Shown one piece after another: positions 37,111 through 49,445 of a stretch of 64,000 nucleotides of DNA. The position numbers and the translations under genes are program-made. This DNA comes from Daedaleopsis sinensis (lineage: Eukaryota; Basidiomycota; Agaricomycetes; Polyporales; Polyporaceae), in the NCBI GenBank assembly GCA_033807695.1, contig CM066308.1, positions 2,728,001-2,792,000 of the forward strand, read 5' to 3'. Every line of letters begins with the position of its first letter. Positions within the stretch are counted from its first letter, which is position 1. The notes beneath the pieces are model-generated. The model was given only the letters and a program-made list of their open reading frames with translations, made no database searches and was not told where the DNA came from.

Positions 37111-38707
37111 ATGTCGACCCGACACTCTTTCCTTTCCACTACCGGCCTCATCAGGCCCTCCTCCGTCTTGTCGACGGCATCCGTGGCTGAATCATCGTAT
37201 ACGCACTACCAGCCACGGACGGGCAGCATCAAGAACGGCAGGAGGCCTACCACCAACACCACGACAACACCTCCACCCCCACTGCCTCAGAGACCACTCA
37301 CCACGAAGGCGGGGATCATACCCCTCGGACCAACGTTCCTTGTTGGGATGGCGGTCGCACTGTCCCTGCTCTTCACCCTTGTAATGACGTGCGCGTTCAT
37401 TCCTGATGAGGACGAGAAGCCAGCGTTTGCAGGCATGCTCGACGATGTTGCTGAGAACACACCTGGGGTGAGTCTTGAGATTGTCTATTACGGATGTCGA
37501 CAGGCGCCAACGAACCGTCATCGCACACGGTAGATTGTCCTCATCGGGGACGACGTCGATGTGGACGTCGAGGAGCCTGCGTTGACAATTCGCTGGTCAA
37601 TCATTGCTTGCGGACCGTTCTACGTCCTCTCTGGTTCTGAAGGGACCCATGGGAGTGATAAGTGCGGGTTGCCGGCGATGCCGCTCCAGATCTTCGTCGA
37701 CGGGTGAGTGTATAACCTTTTCGTACGGGGATGAATAGCTCACAGAGAACAGAGGCGAGGAACCGGCCGCGACTTATGACCCTTCGACTCTCCCATACTT
37801 CGACTCCAGCAAACGGCACAGGTGAACGCTCTAGTCCATCATCACTGGCGAGAGATCTAATAAAAGCGATGCTGTCAGTATTCAGAATATGTTCCAATTC
37901 GACGACGACCATGTCCTGGATGTACATGCTGCGCGACTCTACCCGTTCGACACCTATCACCTCACAAGCACTATCAGAGCGGCGTCAACAAACAACAACA
38001 CTACAATACCAATCCAGAGGCTAGCCACAATTTCAGTCACCTCAAGCTTCGTTTCTGTCTCGAGCGATTCCTCTAGTTTCGTCAAGACGTCGGATGGAAC
38101 TGAGCAACCCTGTCGCGACCTCGACCTCCAGGTGTTCAGACCAGCGGAAGCGCGCGCGTTCACTTTGCTTTTATTCGGAGCGAGTTGGATGCTGGCACAT
38201 GCGACCATCGGCCTGATCTTCCTGTCCTGGCACATGAGCGAAGCCGAGAAGGTGCTGAAGTATCTGGCATTCACCTTTGTCATCATGCTATCGATTCCAC
38301 AACTGCGTAACGCGATGCCTGACGCTCCTGGGTTCGACGGTGAGTCTAGTGCCTACCGGTAGAAAGTACCATTTGACCGTGATTTCTCGCACCACAGGCG
38401 TGCTCATTGGTAAGTAGCCTCAGCGTGCTGACGACTTACAACAACTTACCTCATATTTTCCGAAGATGCGATCGGCTTCTTCCCTCAAATGATTGTGAGT
38501 GCTGTCTCGGGCATTATCCTGCTTGGAATGGTAGTCAAGAGGGAGCTGCAACGCCTCGATGACGTCGCTCCGAAAATGGAGGACAAGAAGGAGGCACCGG
38601 CGCCGTTGTCGACCGGTTTGTTGAGGATGCGTAGGGGAGGCGCCTCCGTTGATATCAGCCATGTACGCAGTCTGAGTCGCAGCATGTCAGGGTTGGGTAG
38701 GGCATAG
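37111..38707 (+). CDS. Predicted four-pass membrane protein, DUF4436-like
   Basis: Function unknown. Exons 37111-37467, 37534-37703, 37753-37821, 37879-38339, 38398-38409 and 38466-38707 encode 436 residues; the fifth exon is a 12-nt micro-exon. A Ser/Thr/Pro-rich cytosolic start precedes one membrane segment (GMAVALSLLFTLVMTC). An extracytosolic domain follows, with ALTIRWSIIACG and two Cys, and then three closely spaced membrane segments (FGASWMLAHATIGLIFL, LKYLAFTFVIMLSIP, SAVSGIILLGMVV). This layout and the phrases around the first segment resemble fungal DUF4436 proteins. The C-terminal tail is basic and Ser-rich. The family call is tentative; the membrane topology is clear. Confidence 0.75.
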
Positions 38708-39221
38708 GATACTATTGTTATTTGTATATGTATTGACCAAGGTAGCTGGAGTTGCAACGGCTGTTTAAGATGGAGAATGGCCTGATAGCCAGGCCAGTCA
38801 TGAGGCTTTCACTGATGACGAGTCCGAGTCGAACAGTACAGGATTCGCGGAGGGCGTTTGCATTCGTTCAACAGATTCTGTAGCGTGGTTGAGCCCCAAG
38901 TTACAAGATAAAACAGAGAGATTACCTCCGAGTCTACTTGCACCGCGGATGGTCGTCCACCGATGGCGGAAGGCAAACGTGGCACTGGGCAGCTGGAAGA
39001 CTCGAGATACAAGCGCGCATCATAATTCGGGCCGTGACGAAAAGGCACGTGATGCTCAATGACGCATGCCACGTTCGGGTGTGTTAGGCGCCCGGTCTGC
39101 GGACGTGTGGCTGAGAGTGCTCTCCGTCTTACCGTCATGTCCTCCGTGTGCTCTCTCTACCGCACCACTTCGCTTTGATTAACTTCACTCTTGATTGTCT
39201 GCAGCAGAATTGGTCGAAAAT
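38708..39221. other. Intergenic region
   Basis: 514 bp between the DUF4436-like gene and the Derlin gene. Nothing recognised. Confidence 0.4.
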
Positions 39222-40610
39222 ATGCCAGTTGGAATCGAGGCTTGGATCACTCAGGTCCCACCAGTCACTCGAGCATGGCTCGCGGTCGCGGTTTTGACTA
39301 GTCTAGCTGTCGTGAGTATTCTTCACATGCAATGCAAGGAATATCTGAGATAGCGTGCGTTGTGCAGCAATGTCAACTTGTTACACCGCTACAGCTGTAC
39401 TTCAGCTACAAAGCGGCGTTCACCAACATGCAGGTATGCTTTGTCTCTCTGGGTACCCTCGCGTAACCGTGTTCACGGCCGGGATATCATGCAGCCATGG
39501 CGGACATTCACAACATTCTTCTACTTTGGAACCATTTCGCTGGACTTCATTTTCCACATGTTCTTCTTGTGAGTATACGCTATTGATTGCACAATCTTCG
39601 GACGAAATGACATATGCATGTGCAGCATGCGTTACAGTCGGATGCTAGAAGAATCCTCGTTCGCGAACCGCAAGGCAGACTACGTCTGGCTTCTCTTGCT
39701 CTCGTCCATCATGCTTCTTGTGAGTGACCATGTCTTTCCATCTGTTTCGATCGGCGTCTTGTTCTGGGTTTCGGTGTGTCGGACGCCATGATGGAGCTGT
39801 GTCTACGTATTCCATCCACCGTACTCCGACCGCCTCACCTTTCACGTTGCTCTTTGCGCTAAGGGGAGCCCCCAACAATAAGAAGTCCCATGGTACGGTC
39901 ATGCACCTCCGTCGCTCGTCGTAAAGTCCGGTGATCCCGCGAACGGAAGCGTACAGCTTCCTAACTTTGGCGGCGTAGTCGACTTACGCATGCCTTCCGT
40001 AGTTCTATGATATTACATATCTGTGTTGGGTGGTGTCCGTTGGGTCGTTCCGTTTCGCGCGGGCCAACGACCGTCATGAGTAATCGAAAGTATGGATTCC
40101 TCACGCAATTGACAATGGTCCCGGATGTCATCACTCGCAAGGACTGGATTTCGCATGGCTGCCTAGACTGCGGATGCGCTAATGAATTTTATCTCTTATC
40201 CTGCAGGCATTATCTCCTCTCGTCAACCTGCCATTCCTCTCATCGCCGCTAGCTTTCGTCCCCATTTATCTCTGGTCAAGACGACACCCCTCAACGCCTA
40301 TCTCGTTGTTCGGATTGGTCACGATCACTGCTCCATATCTCCCGCTTGCCCTTGTTGGTATCGCCTGGTTGTTGAACGGCACTTGGAGGGCTGCCGCAGG
40401 GGACTTGCTAGGATGCGCGGTTGGTCACGTCGGATGGTTCGTGAGGGACGTCTGGGCGCGGGAGATGGTGGGCGGGCCGACAATACTCAGTGACGCGCCT
40501 GATGCATTGTACGTACACCTCCTCTCTTCGCACTACTGGTCGACGTCGGTAGCGATGAGAATTTCCGCTGACATGTTGACCGCAGGAAACGGTTGTTTGG
40601 CGAGCTATGA
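39222..40610 (+). CDS. DER1: Derlin family ER protein
   Basis: Derlins are rhomboid-like pseudoproteases of the ER membrane that help retrotranslocate misfolded proteins for degradation (ERAD). Exons 39222-39311, 39368-39433, 39495-39568, 39626-39719, 40207-40508 and 40586-40610 encode 216 residues. Family features in order: WITQVPPVTRAWLAVAV, LQLYFSYKAAF, PWRTFTTFFYFG, MRYSRMLEESSF, and the conserved ALSPLVNLPFLSSPLAFVPI followed by YLWSRRHP. Several hydrophobic segments are present. No catalytic Ser-His dyad is expected in this family. The fourth intron is 487 nt, far longer than any other confidently modelled intron here. In the same window UFD2 and NAS2 also serve protein degradation. Confidence 0.92.
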
Positions 40611-41492
40611 AGCTCAGCCCGGATTGCATGATTGTATACATATCTAGTTATTCAAAGGGATGCAGCTGCCACAGTACCCAGGGGGCGAACCTGGGCGATG
40701 CCAATAAGACGATTCGTGCTCCCATTCAAGTGGACTATGCCCGCCTTTGGGTCTGAGATCTGAACCTCCGATATTTTCCCCTTATCAAATAGATAGTCGC
40801 GAGGCGCGTCCCACGGTCCACGGTGCCATTTCCCACTTCATCGCGACGGCCTGAGTCATGGCTATACCAGGGCCTGCGGTTAGAGGGGTCCCGACGGAAT
40901 CGATATACGTACCACGTCACTGATTGTGCGTCCCGCTGGGTGCAGTAGTACACAGCGACAGTGGCTATACTGTAACGATGCTTCAGGATCCATAATTGCA
41001 TGTCCGCACCCTTCTGTTACTCGCAGTTGCTGGAGCTAGCGCCATATCGCGGGCGAACCACAAAGATTGGCGCTAGTAATCATACTGTAAGCGGCGGTAA
41101 GTCGGCGTTAGTGGCAGGGCAGGCCTCTCCTTTTTTGTCTATCGTCTCCTTGAGCAGCGACATCAATTGCACCCAAGAACGCAGCACCCAAGAACGCAGC
41201 AATGACTTTCTGGATATCCATCTTCACGGGTGAAACTACACAGCTGCCACGCGGCGTGCCATGCTGCGTTTTCTTTTCTAAGTACGGACAAAATCGGCAG
41301 GATGTTGCGCAATCGGGCGTTTGGATATGTGGGTTGTCAAATAGGATATGCCTAGAGCAAATCGATACCAAAAATACCATCACGGCAAGCGGGCGCGTAG
41401 ATATCGTAGCTGCGATTTGCGCAGGAGCTGGCTTGGGGCGGGCGGAGAGGCTCGAGGGATTTGAGATCAATAGTACTCAGGGCGCATTCGTG
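40611..41492. other. Convergent intergenic region with a 15-bp tandem duplication
   Basis: No gene recognised between the Derlin and thioesterase genes. A perfect 15-bp direct duplication lies at 41171-41185 and 41186-41200. Confidence 0.5.
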
Positions 41493-42729
41493 CTAGTCGA
41501 TGTCCTCGCCCTCGATAACACGCTCGCCATCCTCTGAGAATTTCACGTCATTCTACCGGCAAGGAGTGGGTGCGTTGGAGAACCGTTGAGCCGCGCATGC
41601 CAAGAGGCCGGAGAAAGGAAGACGAGGAGCGTACCTTGTGCCCCGCGGACTTGCCTACATACTTCGTGTGATCTGAAATGCAATTGAGGTAGGAAGAAGA
41701 CCGCCCCATGGATCAGCACAACGCATGGGGTGTGCTGGACACACTTGCGGGCGACGTACGGCCATATGCAGCTAGCTGCCCTTGGGCGTTGAAGAAGTCA
41801 ACGCGGGTGTACGCCAGCGACTTTCCTATCGCACGAAATCCGACCTGGTCAGCCATGCGACGCAAGCGACTGCACACGGCGACGTACCGATGCCAGTGAT
41901 CACTGCCTTCATGACAAGTTCGTCCCCAACGCGTCCGGCGGGTTTGACGAAGGACGTGCCGATGTCGACCGATACTCCGGTCATGTACTGCCCCTTCGTC
42001 GCGACAGCGAGGGAGCCGATGGTGTCGGTAAGGGACATGATCAGTCCGCCATGGACCGTCTACAAATTGTGATGGTATATCGCCCGTCAGCGGCCTGTTG
42101 GACGTGCGGAGCGGTGTCTGGACGAGAAGTTGGAGACCTACCCTAACGCGGTTGACTGCACGTCGATCGCGACAGATAGCCGATGGGCAAGAAGGAGCGA
42201 GGTCAGCGTCGGAACTCAAGAGGAAAACGGCGAGCCCGTACATACGGGACTGACTCACGGTTGTATGGCTCAATCTTGAGAGAGGCCCTGAGTTCGCCAG
42301 GCTTGGCATCTAAAATCTTGAGCTGGGACGTCCGCAATGGGAGATGGAGCTGTCAGCGCGCAGCACGGTAGCTTTCTGATGATAAGGAAAGAGAAAAAGA
42401 AAGAGACGAGAACACGAGGAGCCCTAGGTTCGCTGTCAAGTCGTTGACCACCGTGCCAGCCATGACACGTACGTTTGGGAAACATTGATGGTCGTGCCCT
42501 GTCGATCCGGCCCCGCACGCAGTTCAGTAGCACACGGCGTAGAATCGTGATTCACATGAGCGTAATGCGTTCTCGTCATGATTTTCTCTCCGTACCTTTG
42601 TTATCCATGAAGGACCGCCAGACCTAGTAGGAATGATGCACGTCGACATTGAAAGTTCAGAACTTTCACGTCAAGCGCTCACGTAGGTGGTTCACTCACC
42701 CGCCGCGTAAACCTGAGACACGCTGTCAT
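41493..42729 (-). CDS. Small hotdog-fold thioesterase (ACOT13/PaaI-like)
   Basis: Probable acyl-CoA thioesterase. Exons: 42700-42729, 42596-42623, 42473-42498, 42259-42322, 42142-42155, 41888-42059, 41760-41825, 41635-41672 and 41493-41552, encoding 165 residues. The active-site loop NRVRTVHGGLIMSLTD carries the HGG motif and a downstream Asp. The chain continues VSVDIGTSFVKPAGRVGDEL and SLAYTRVDFFNAQGQLAAYG, the standard order of hotdog thioesterases, and the length fits human ACOT13 (140 residues). Exon 5 is 14 nt, and exons 2 and 3 are 28 and 26 nt; all are needed for the frame. The first three exons are less certain than the rest. Acyl chain preference and cell location are unknown. Confidence 0.85.
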
Positions 42730-44552
42730 CGTGGTCGAATCCGTCGATAGAGGGCCTGTATTCCGTCTCGTCTAGATGATTGAGGTAGGCTGTCACCGTA
42801 AGTGGACCGTGGCTGGCACGGCAATGCGGTAGAATGCGGTAGTAAACGGTCACGTGACTACTCCCACCGCTTTGGTTTACGTGAAGCGCCAGCGCACACA
42901 GTGACATTGACTCCGGACCACTTCGACCGCGTCGGCTGTGTCAGAAAGGAACGTTGAACCATTGCAGCGTATCTGACCTACTCCAGCCCAGCCCAGCCCA
43001 ACCCAGCTCGCCTCAACCTTCACATGCGCGTATGTCGGGACATTTATGTCTTGGCTATGTGTGTTTTGGCCATCCGGCGCGACTGCTGTCAACAAACTTC
43101 GTGACAATCGTGTTAACCCTGGGCGCATCATCGCAGCAGAAGGGGGCTCGTAGGATCGCAGCGCTAGACATTAGCGAACGCCGATTCTACCATGTTCCGA
43201 CGTGTGCGGCCCCGCTCTTTCCCCATGTCGGTTTGAATCCACCGCCGAGGGAAAACACAGGTTCTGCCAGTGCGTACCTGCTGTAAACACGGCTCCACGA
43301 CCCGGCCAAAATCCGTAAACGACAGGGTAATCTCTAAGATATGCGGGTGGTGGTGTCCGCTGCGGCTGTTTGTTGAAACTCGAATATAGCTGCGGACAAA
43401 CCAAATCTCTGCGGTACAACTGGAATATCCATGGAGCGGGTACGTCGCTACTCTAAATAGAATGTGTTTTAGCTCACCACCGTCACGACTGCGCCATTTC
43501 AAGGTATAGGACAGTTTATCTCGCCAGTGTCGTATCGTTCCCATCTACTCAAATGTGGCCGCGTGTTTGGGGACTGAAATTCGTCATGGTGCCGGCGTGA
43601 GTCGGTGCGTAATTGATGTTTTTCTGACAGCGATCGTCGGAAACGAGGGTTGTCGCTGCACCTTCGTATGCTCGGGGCCGCACCGGGAAGAAGTGGAGAT
43701 TGCCGGCTCAGATCACAAGCCACTCGAGCCACCCGCGGACTCTGCTACAAGGTCCGTTCGATATGACATGCTGTCATCATTTACCCCTAATCTGATCACC
43801 TAACTGTGAGCGCAGCTCGTCTATGCCACTGTGTGAGCAGCCCATGCTCCTGCCTTTGCAGTAACCTGTTGCTGATATTTGTTGTTGCAGAGTTCCGCAG
43901 CGAAAGCAAATACGCAATTTTGTGCCATGGACACTGGTGCCGCACGTCCGACAATCGGGTGGCACTAGAGAGTTTGTGCTACATCGCTTATCAGCTTCCA
44001 TCGACAGAGTTCCTGTGCATTCACGCTCCGAGACGTCCTCGTACATTGGCGCGTGTGATCTCGCCGGCTTCGTGGCGCCGGTATGCAAATAGCATCTGTC
44101 AGTGTGCATCTTTCCATACTGATTTTCTTGCGGACAGATTCATGTGTTTCCTCTGCTTCTGAAGGGTCCCCTCGTGTTCGTGTAAAGATGCGCATACGAT
44201 ATCATGTCCAACTATGCCCTTCTTGACCGGTAATCAGCATCCCTGCCGCCGATGTCAAGAGAAGGACGCAACCACTGGAGTACGGTGCTCCTTCCTCCCG
44301 ATACCGACCTGTCTACCAAGGGTTCGGACTCCAACGAGTCCATCTCCGGATCTCTCGCTTGTTGTTCACACTCGCGCTTCTCTGTGCACTCCGACACATC
44401 TGCAACTCTAAACGCGCACGCGCTCTCCATGGTCCAGATCAAGGGAATTTACGGGGGTATATCAGGGGAATGAGTGGCGACCAGGCTTGTCAGCATTCAC
44501 TTGCTGAATCTCCTCCTCCCTCCTCTCTCCCAGGAACCGACGGTCGCTCGCC
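42730..44552. other. Long intergenic region with a possible zinc-finger remnant
   Basis: 1.8 kb without a confident gene. On the minus strand at 43777-44109 an open frame contains two CxxC pairs (CRTCG, then CFRCG), followed by YCKG, vaguely like a MYND finger. The downstream AWAAHT-like segment is in another frame, so it may be a decayed fragment or chance. Confidence 0.3.
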
Positions 44553-46422
44553 ATGCCTTCCAGTATCGGCACCATCACCCCTCCTCGTACTGACTCCAGC
44601 TCAGCGGTCACTCTAGGACTTCCGTCTGCCCCTCCTTCCGCCCACCACCATCTCTCCGTGGTCCCGTACGAGTTGGATCGGTCGGCGCATGCATCTACCG
44701 CGGTGTCCTCGATATCGGATAGCAAGAGCGAGCTCTCCCTCGCCGAGAAGGGTGCCCCATCGGTGGAGGGGTACCTCGAAGACGACCTACCGGAGAAGAC
44801 CCATGGACACTTCCTCCGGAACGTCCGCTTCCAAATCTTCTCGCTCTACCGCCGGCTGTTCGGCGTCGTGTTCATCACCAACATAGCCATCTTCATCGCA
44901 ACGTGCGTTCGCGGCGCGGACGCGCTCTACCTCGGCCAGGTTTCGATTGCGAACATATTCGTCGCCATTCTCATGCGCCAGGACTATGTGATCAACGCGT
45001 TCTTCGTCGTCGTTTGTGCGGCTCCTAGATCGTGAGTGGTGTTCTCAGGTTCCTGAGACTGCGGTCGTATCTGGCATGCGCTGACCCGATGGGATTTCAG
45101 ATGGCCGTTGTGGATTCGCAGAGTCCTCGGACGGGTGTACTGCATCGGTGGAAGTAAGCCGGCCCAGCTCTCGACGTACGATCAGAGCGGGATACTTATG
45201 CCTTGTCTGTGCTCCATCCAGTTCACTCAGGGGCTGCCATCAGCGGCACAATCTGGCTTATCCTCTTTGCTGCACAGTCGACGCGGCAGTTCATCAAGCA
45301 GGATCATGTGCGTCACCTAGCAGCCTCTCTTCCCATGAATGCGTACTGTGCTGATGGGTGTACAGATCTCTATCCCGACGCTGGCTTTCACCTATGTCAT
45401 CATTGCCCTACTTCTGGGAATGATCGTCTTCGCATACCCCAAGGCCCGCACTCGTCACCATGACACCTTTGAGATGACGCACAGGTTCTGCGGATGGACA
45501 GCCATCACGTTGGTCTGGTGTTTGGTAAGTCGCTGAGCTGCGCGTGGGTCATGGTAGGAACGCTGACACCGGGCGTGCTATCTAGGTGATATTCCTCATT
45601 CGAGACTACCAGGCACCCAGCCAAACGCTTGGGAAAGCAGTCGTGCAGTCGGTCCCATTCTGGCTCGTGCTGATCATGACTTGCTCGATTATCCTTCCGT
45701 GGCTCCGCCTCCGCAAGGTCCCCGTCCGTGCAGAAACCCTCTCCAACCACTGTGTCCGACTCCACTTCGACTACGTGAACACGCACCCTGGCCACTTCGT
45801 CCGGCTCTCACACAAGCCGCTCTTCGAATGGCACTCGTTCGCTACGATCTCCGTGCCAGGTACCGATGGCTACTCCGCCGTGGTCTCACGCGCAGGCGAC
45901 TGGACGAGCAAAGAGATTGCCGAGCCACCCAAGGAAATGTGGGTGCGTGGGATCCCATGCTACGGCGTCGTCGCGGTCACACCGCTCTTCCGGAGGGTCG
46001 TACTAGTAGCAACGGGGAGCGGGATCGGACCGATTGCACCCGTCGTGTTCGCGAAGAAGGTTCCGATCCAGCTTCTCTGGACCGCGCCCGCCGTGCGCAA
46101 GACGTTCGGGGATAAGCTTGTGGATTCGCTCATCGAAGCGAACCCTAATGCCCTCATCTACGGTCAGTGCTTCGCGGCGTTCCGGGCCTCCGCGCTCGAG
46201 ACCCGCTATTCTAGGTCGGGCGTTCGCTGACGGTGAGGGTTCGCATCTACAGACACGCGTGAGCATGGGAAGCCGGACATGGTCAAGCTGACGTACCGCC
46301 TCGTCCGTGAGTTTGATGCGGAGGCTGTCGTTATCATCTCCAACGAGCCGCTCACGCGCAAGGTCGTGTATGGCATGATGAGCCGGGGCATCCCTGCTTT
46401 TGGTGCCATCTGGGACTCGTAG
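44553..46422 (+). CDS. TmpA-like transmembrane flavoprotein
   Basis: Similar to Aspergillus nidulans TmpA, a membrane oxidoreductase linked to developmental signalling, and to the membrane module attached to some NRPS-like proteins. Exons 44553-45031, 45101-45153, 45222-45307, 45366-45524, 45586-46162 and 46253-46422 encode 507 residues. A Ser-rich cytosolic start of about 95 residues is followed by several membrane segments (FGVVFITNIAIFIATC, GTIWLILFAAQ, AFTYVIIALLLGMIVFAY, VPFWLVLIMTCSIILPWL). The soluble C-terminal part is ferredoxin-reductase-like: HPGHFVRLSHKPLFEWHSF for flavin binding and VVLVATGSGIGPI for nucleotide binding. No heme-ligating pattern of full ferric reductases was identified. 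Function in this fungus is inferred only. Confidence 0.82.
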
Positions 46423-46997
46423 ACGAGGCCTATCTATGCGGCGCAGCATGCCTCTGCTGATTGTTGTACTTTACGAGTAATTGCGTCCTCTCTTGCTTAC
46501 ACGAGTAGACCGGACGATGTATATATGGTAGACATAGCAGACATTCTAATCTATCTGCCTCCTTACGAAATCTGTTGTCATCGGTGCTTGCTGTGTAGCT
46601 GATGGTTAATAAATTTCTGATCGTATATATGTAGGCAGACGCGGAGCCACAAACTGCGACACCTGCCTAAACGAGGCCGGACACAGTTCCGCCGGCGGCG
46701 TCTCCATCCGGGGCGAGACACATGCCAACTTCCGGTGACCGGGACCTACGAGAAGACCGGGATTCCTATTGCCAAGTAAGTACTAATACTTACTGCAATT
46801 AACCGGTGACAACGAGAGCCAAACCGGCATGGTCTCCTCCTTCGTCTGGACTATTAGTATCGGCTCTATATCTCACATTTCAACCCGGGAACTGTACATT
46901 CCAACCATCTGCCATCATCGTCATCACCTTGGAGTTCTTCGCCGTAGCTGCGCAGCTGTTCTAATCTCAGCACGACACATCGGCCACATCGCACGCA
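46423..46997. other. Intergenic region
   Basis: 575 bp between the TmpA-like gene and the acyl-CoA dehydrogenase. Nothing recognised. Confidence 0.4.
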
Positions 46998-49301
46998 ATG
47001 CGCGTTGAGGAGGGGTTCCAGCCCGTGAGCACTTGCCTTCCACTGGTCCATGCCACTTTTCGATCATATTCAGCCGCAATGTGCCCATGGTACGCGCTAA
47101 ATCCAGGTCCCATTTGTGGAGGGTAATCCTTACACAACCGATCCGGTGCTTCCGAGCCTATTGAAGCGTATTCTCCCTGAAAGCGTCTTCAGGGATGTCT
47201 CCAAGGACATGGAGCGCTTCGGCGGAGAGGTGTTGACAAGTAAGCACATCTTACCCATCTTGCGGATTGGAATCGGTCTAAGCGAGCTTCTCACTAATCC
47301 AGCCATGCGGGAAATGTCCAAACGCGTCACCCCACCTGAGCTCATCCAGTACGACTCATGGGGACGGCGTGTGGACGATCTACGGACGTCGGAGGGCTGG
47401 CGCGGACTCAAGGACATATACGTCCGTGAGGGTCTCGTTGCCATCCCCTTTGAGCGGCAGTACCGAGAGCACAGCAGGCCATATGGGTTCGCCAAGATAT
47501 TTATCGCAGCTGCCGACTCTGAAGTAGTGAGCTTGACCGACCGTCTTTCATATGTGCCGTCATCTCAATGCCTCCGCGTCAGGTCGACTGTCCGATGAGT
47601 ATGAGCGACGGCGTCGCTCGGGGTACGTCTTCCGGTCAAATGTCGCTGACTCGCTGTTGAATGCATGGTTATCACTACACCAGTCATCGAACTCATCGGT
47701 TCGGACGAGCTGAAACGGGACATATTTTCCCGGCTCATCAGGCTCGTCTTCCTCGTTCCTTCTCATTCCCTCCAGCGGCTGCTGACTGCCATCTATCAGC
47801 CGCGACCCTGCCGTAGCCTATACAGCGGGGCAATGGATGACCGAGGTATCACGCTTCACGTCATTACATGTTCTGCGCAACGGGCTGATGTGCTAATAGC
47901 GACCCGGAGGGTCGGATGTCTCCCGCACCGAAACTCTAGCTACCCCCATCCAAAACTCATTACCATGTCCATATGGCGCGCGATTCCGTGTCAATGGCTT
48001 CAAGTGGTTCTCTAGCGCTACGGACAGTGACGTCGCTCTGGCTCTGGCACGCACTGGGCGCCCGGAAGATGGCTCCCGGGGACTCTCACTCATGCTTATT
48101 CCTGTTCGTCTACCCCTCCTTAGGGAGCCAAACGCCCCGCGCCCTTCTGCGCTCACGAACAACATTCATATCCACCGTCTTAAGAACAAGTTTGGTACAA
48201 AGATCGTTCCTACAGCCGAACTGTCCATTCAGGGCGCAGAGGCTTACCTCCTTGGTCGACTCAATCAGGGTGTGAAGCACATTACACCAGTGCTGAACAT
48301 CACCCGCACACACTCTGCTATCAGCTCGGTCGCGTACTTTCGCAAGAGTCTCGCCATCGCCACGGCACACTCGAACAATCGTGCTATCAAGGGCGGCCGG
48401 CAGCTCTTGAAGGACACCCCATTGCACGTCGCTGAGCTCGCGAAACTGCATGTCCTCTATCGCGCGCTTGTCCATTTCATCTTCGGCGCAGTTGTACTTT
48501 TGGGTAAGACCGAGTGCAGCGTGGCGACGGAGAGCGAGATCTTGCGCCTTCGCATGATGACTCCAGCCATCAAGGCATTTGCCGCCGATAAGTGCCCGAG
48601 CGCGATAGAAGAATGTATGACATGCCTTGGTGGCGAGGGATACATGGAAGAGAACGGGATCACAAAGTTCGTTTCAAACCTTCCACGCCGGGCTCTGCGG
48701 CCATACAGCGCTTGCTGACTACCGGCTCGCTCGTACAGATTGATCCCAGACGGGCTGGTCGAGAAGATCTGGGAGGGCACGGTCACCGTTCTATCCCTAG
48801 ACATCGTGCGAGCGGTCGAAAAGTCGGACGCGTTGGACGCGTTTATCGCAGTAAGCATACCTACTGCAGATTGCTCACGGGCGATGCGGACTGACAGCTA
48901 ACCTCCAATGACAGTGGGTCAACGACATTCTGAACATGTGCCCGACCTCCCTGGCCGCTGCGCTGCGTGAGCCGATCGCGAACCTCCGCGCCGCCCTCGA
49001 CGCCCTTGTGGACGTCTACAAGGCACCTATCCATCCCTTGATGCCGCGCCCAGCGCTGTTCCTCTTCTCGCACATCGCGTCGAGCGCGTACCTACTGGAG
49101 CACACCATCTGGGCTGTCAACACGGCGGAGTCTGGCTATGAGACCGATGTCGAGGTGTTCCGGCGCTGGGTGCTCGAGGGCGGACTCGACACAGCGCTTG
49201 AGAACGTGGGTAGGGTCAAGAACGCCCTGGAGGAGCGTATCCAGTACGACAGTGATATCGTATATGGGTCCAAGCAGGGAAAGACGCAGGCACGGTTGTG
49301 A
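46998..49301 (+). CDS. Acyl-CoA dehydrogenase, AidB/ACAD type
   Basis: FAD-dependent dehydrogenase family; the substrate of this fungal branch is not established. Exons: 46998-47024, 47107-47526, 47583-47622, 47684-47741, 47800-47845, 47900-48666, 48739-48850 and 48915-49301, encoding 618 residues. Characteristic blocks are VDCPMSMSDGVARVIELIGS, AGQWMTERPGGSDVSRTET (flavin/substrate region), GFKWFSSATDSDVAL, KFGTKIVPTAEL, and CLGGEGYMEENGI followed by IPDGLVEKIWEGTVTVL. The arrangement and about 600-residue length match AidB-like enzymes with a long C-terminal helical region. No PTS1 or clear mitochondrial targeting peptide is evident. The fourth intron requires a GC donor (GCTCGT), supported by phase. 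Confidence 0.9.
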
Positions 49302-49445
49302 GAGCCTGAGCTAATCATCTTCTGGGGAGGTTCGAAGGATGGGTTCTGTACAACAAACGTTCGAGCGCGTGTACGATAAGTATAACGGAGTGAACATTCC
49401 ATACATGACAGTCATACTACCTCCTCTCCGTTCTGCATTGGCACC

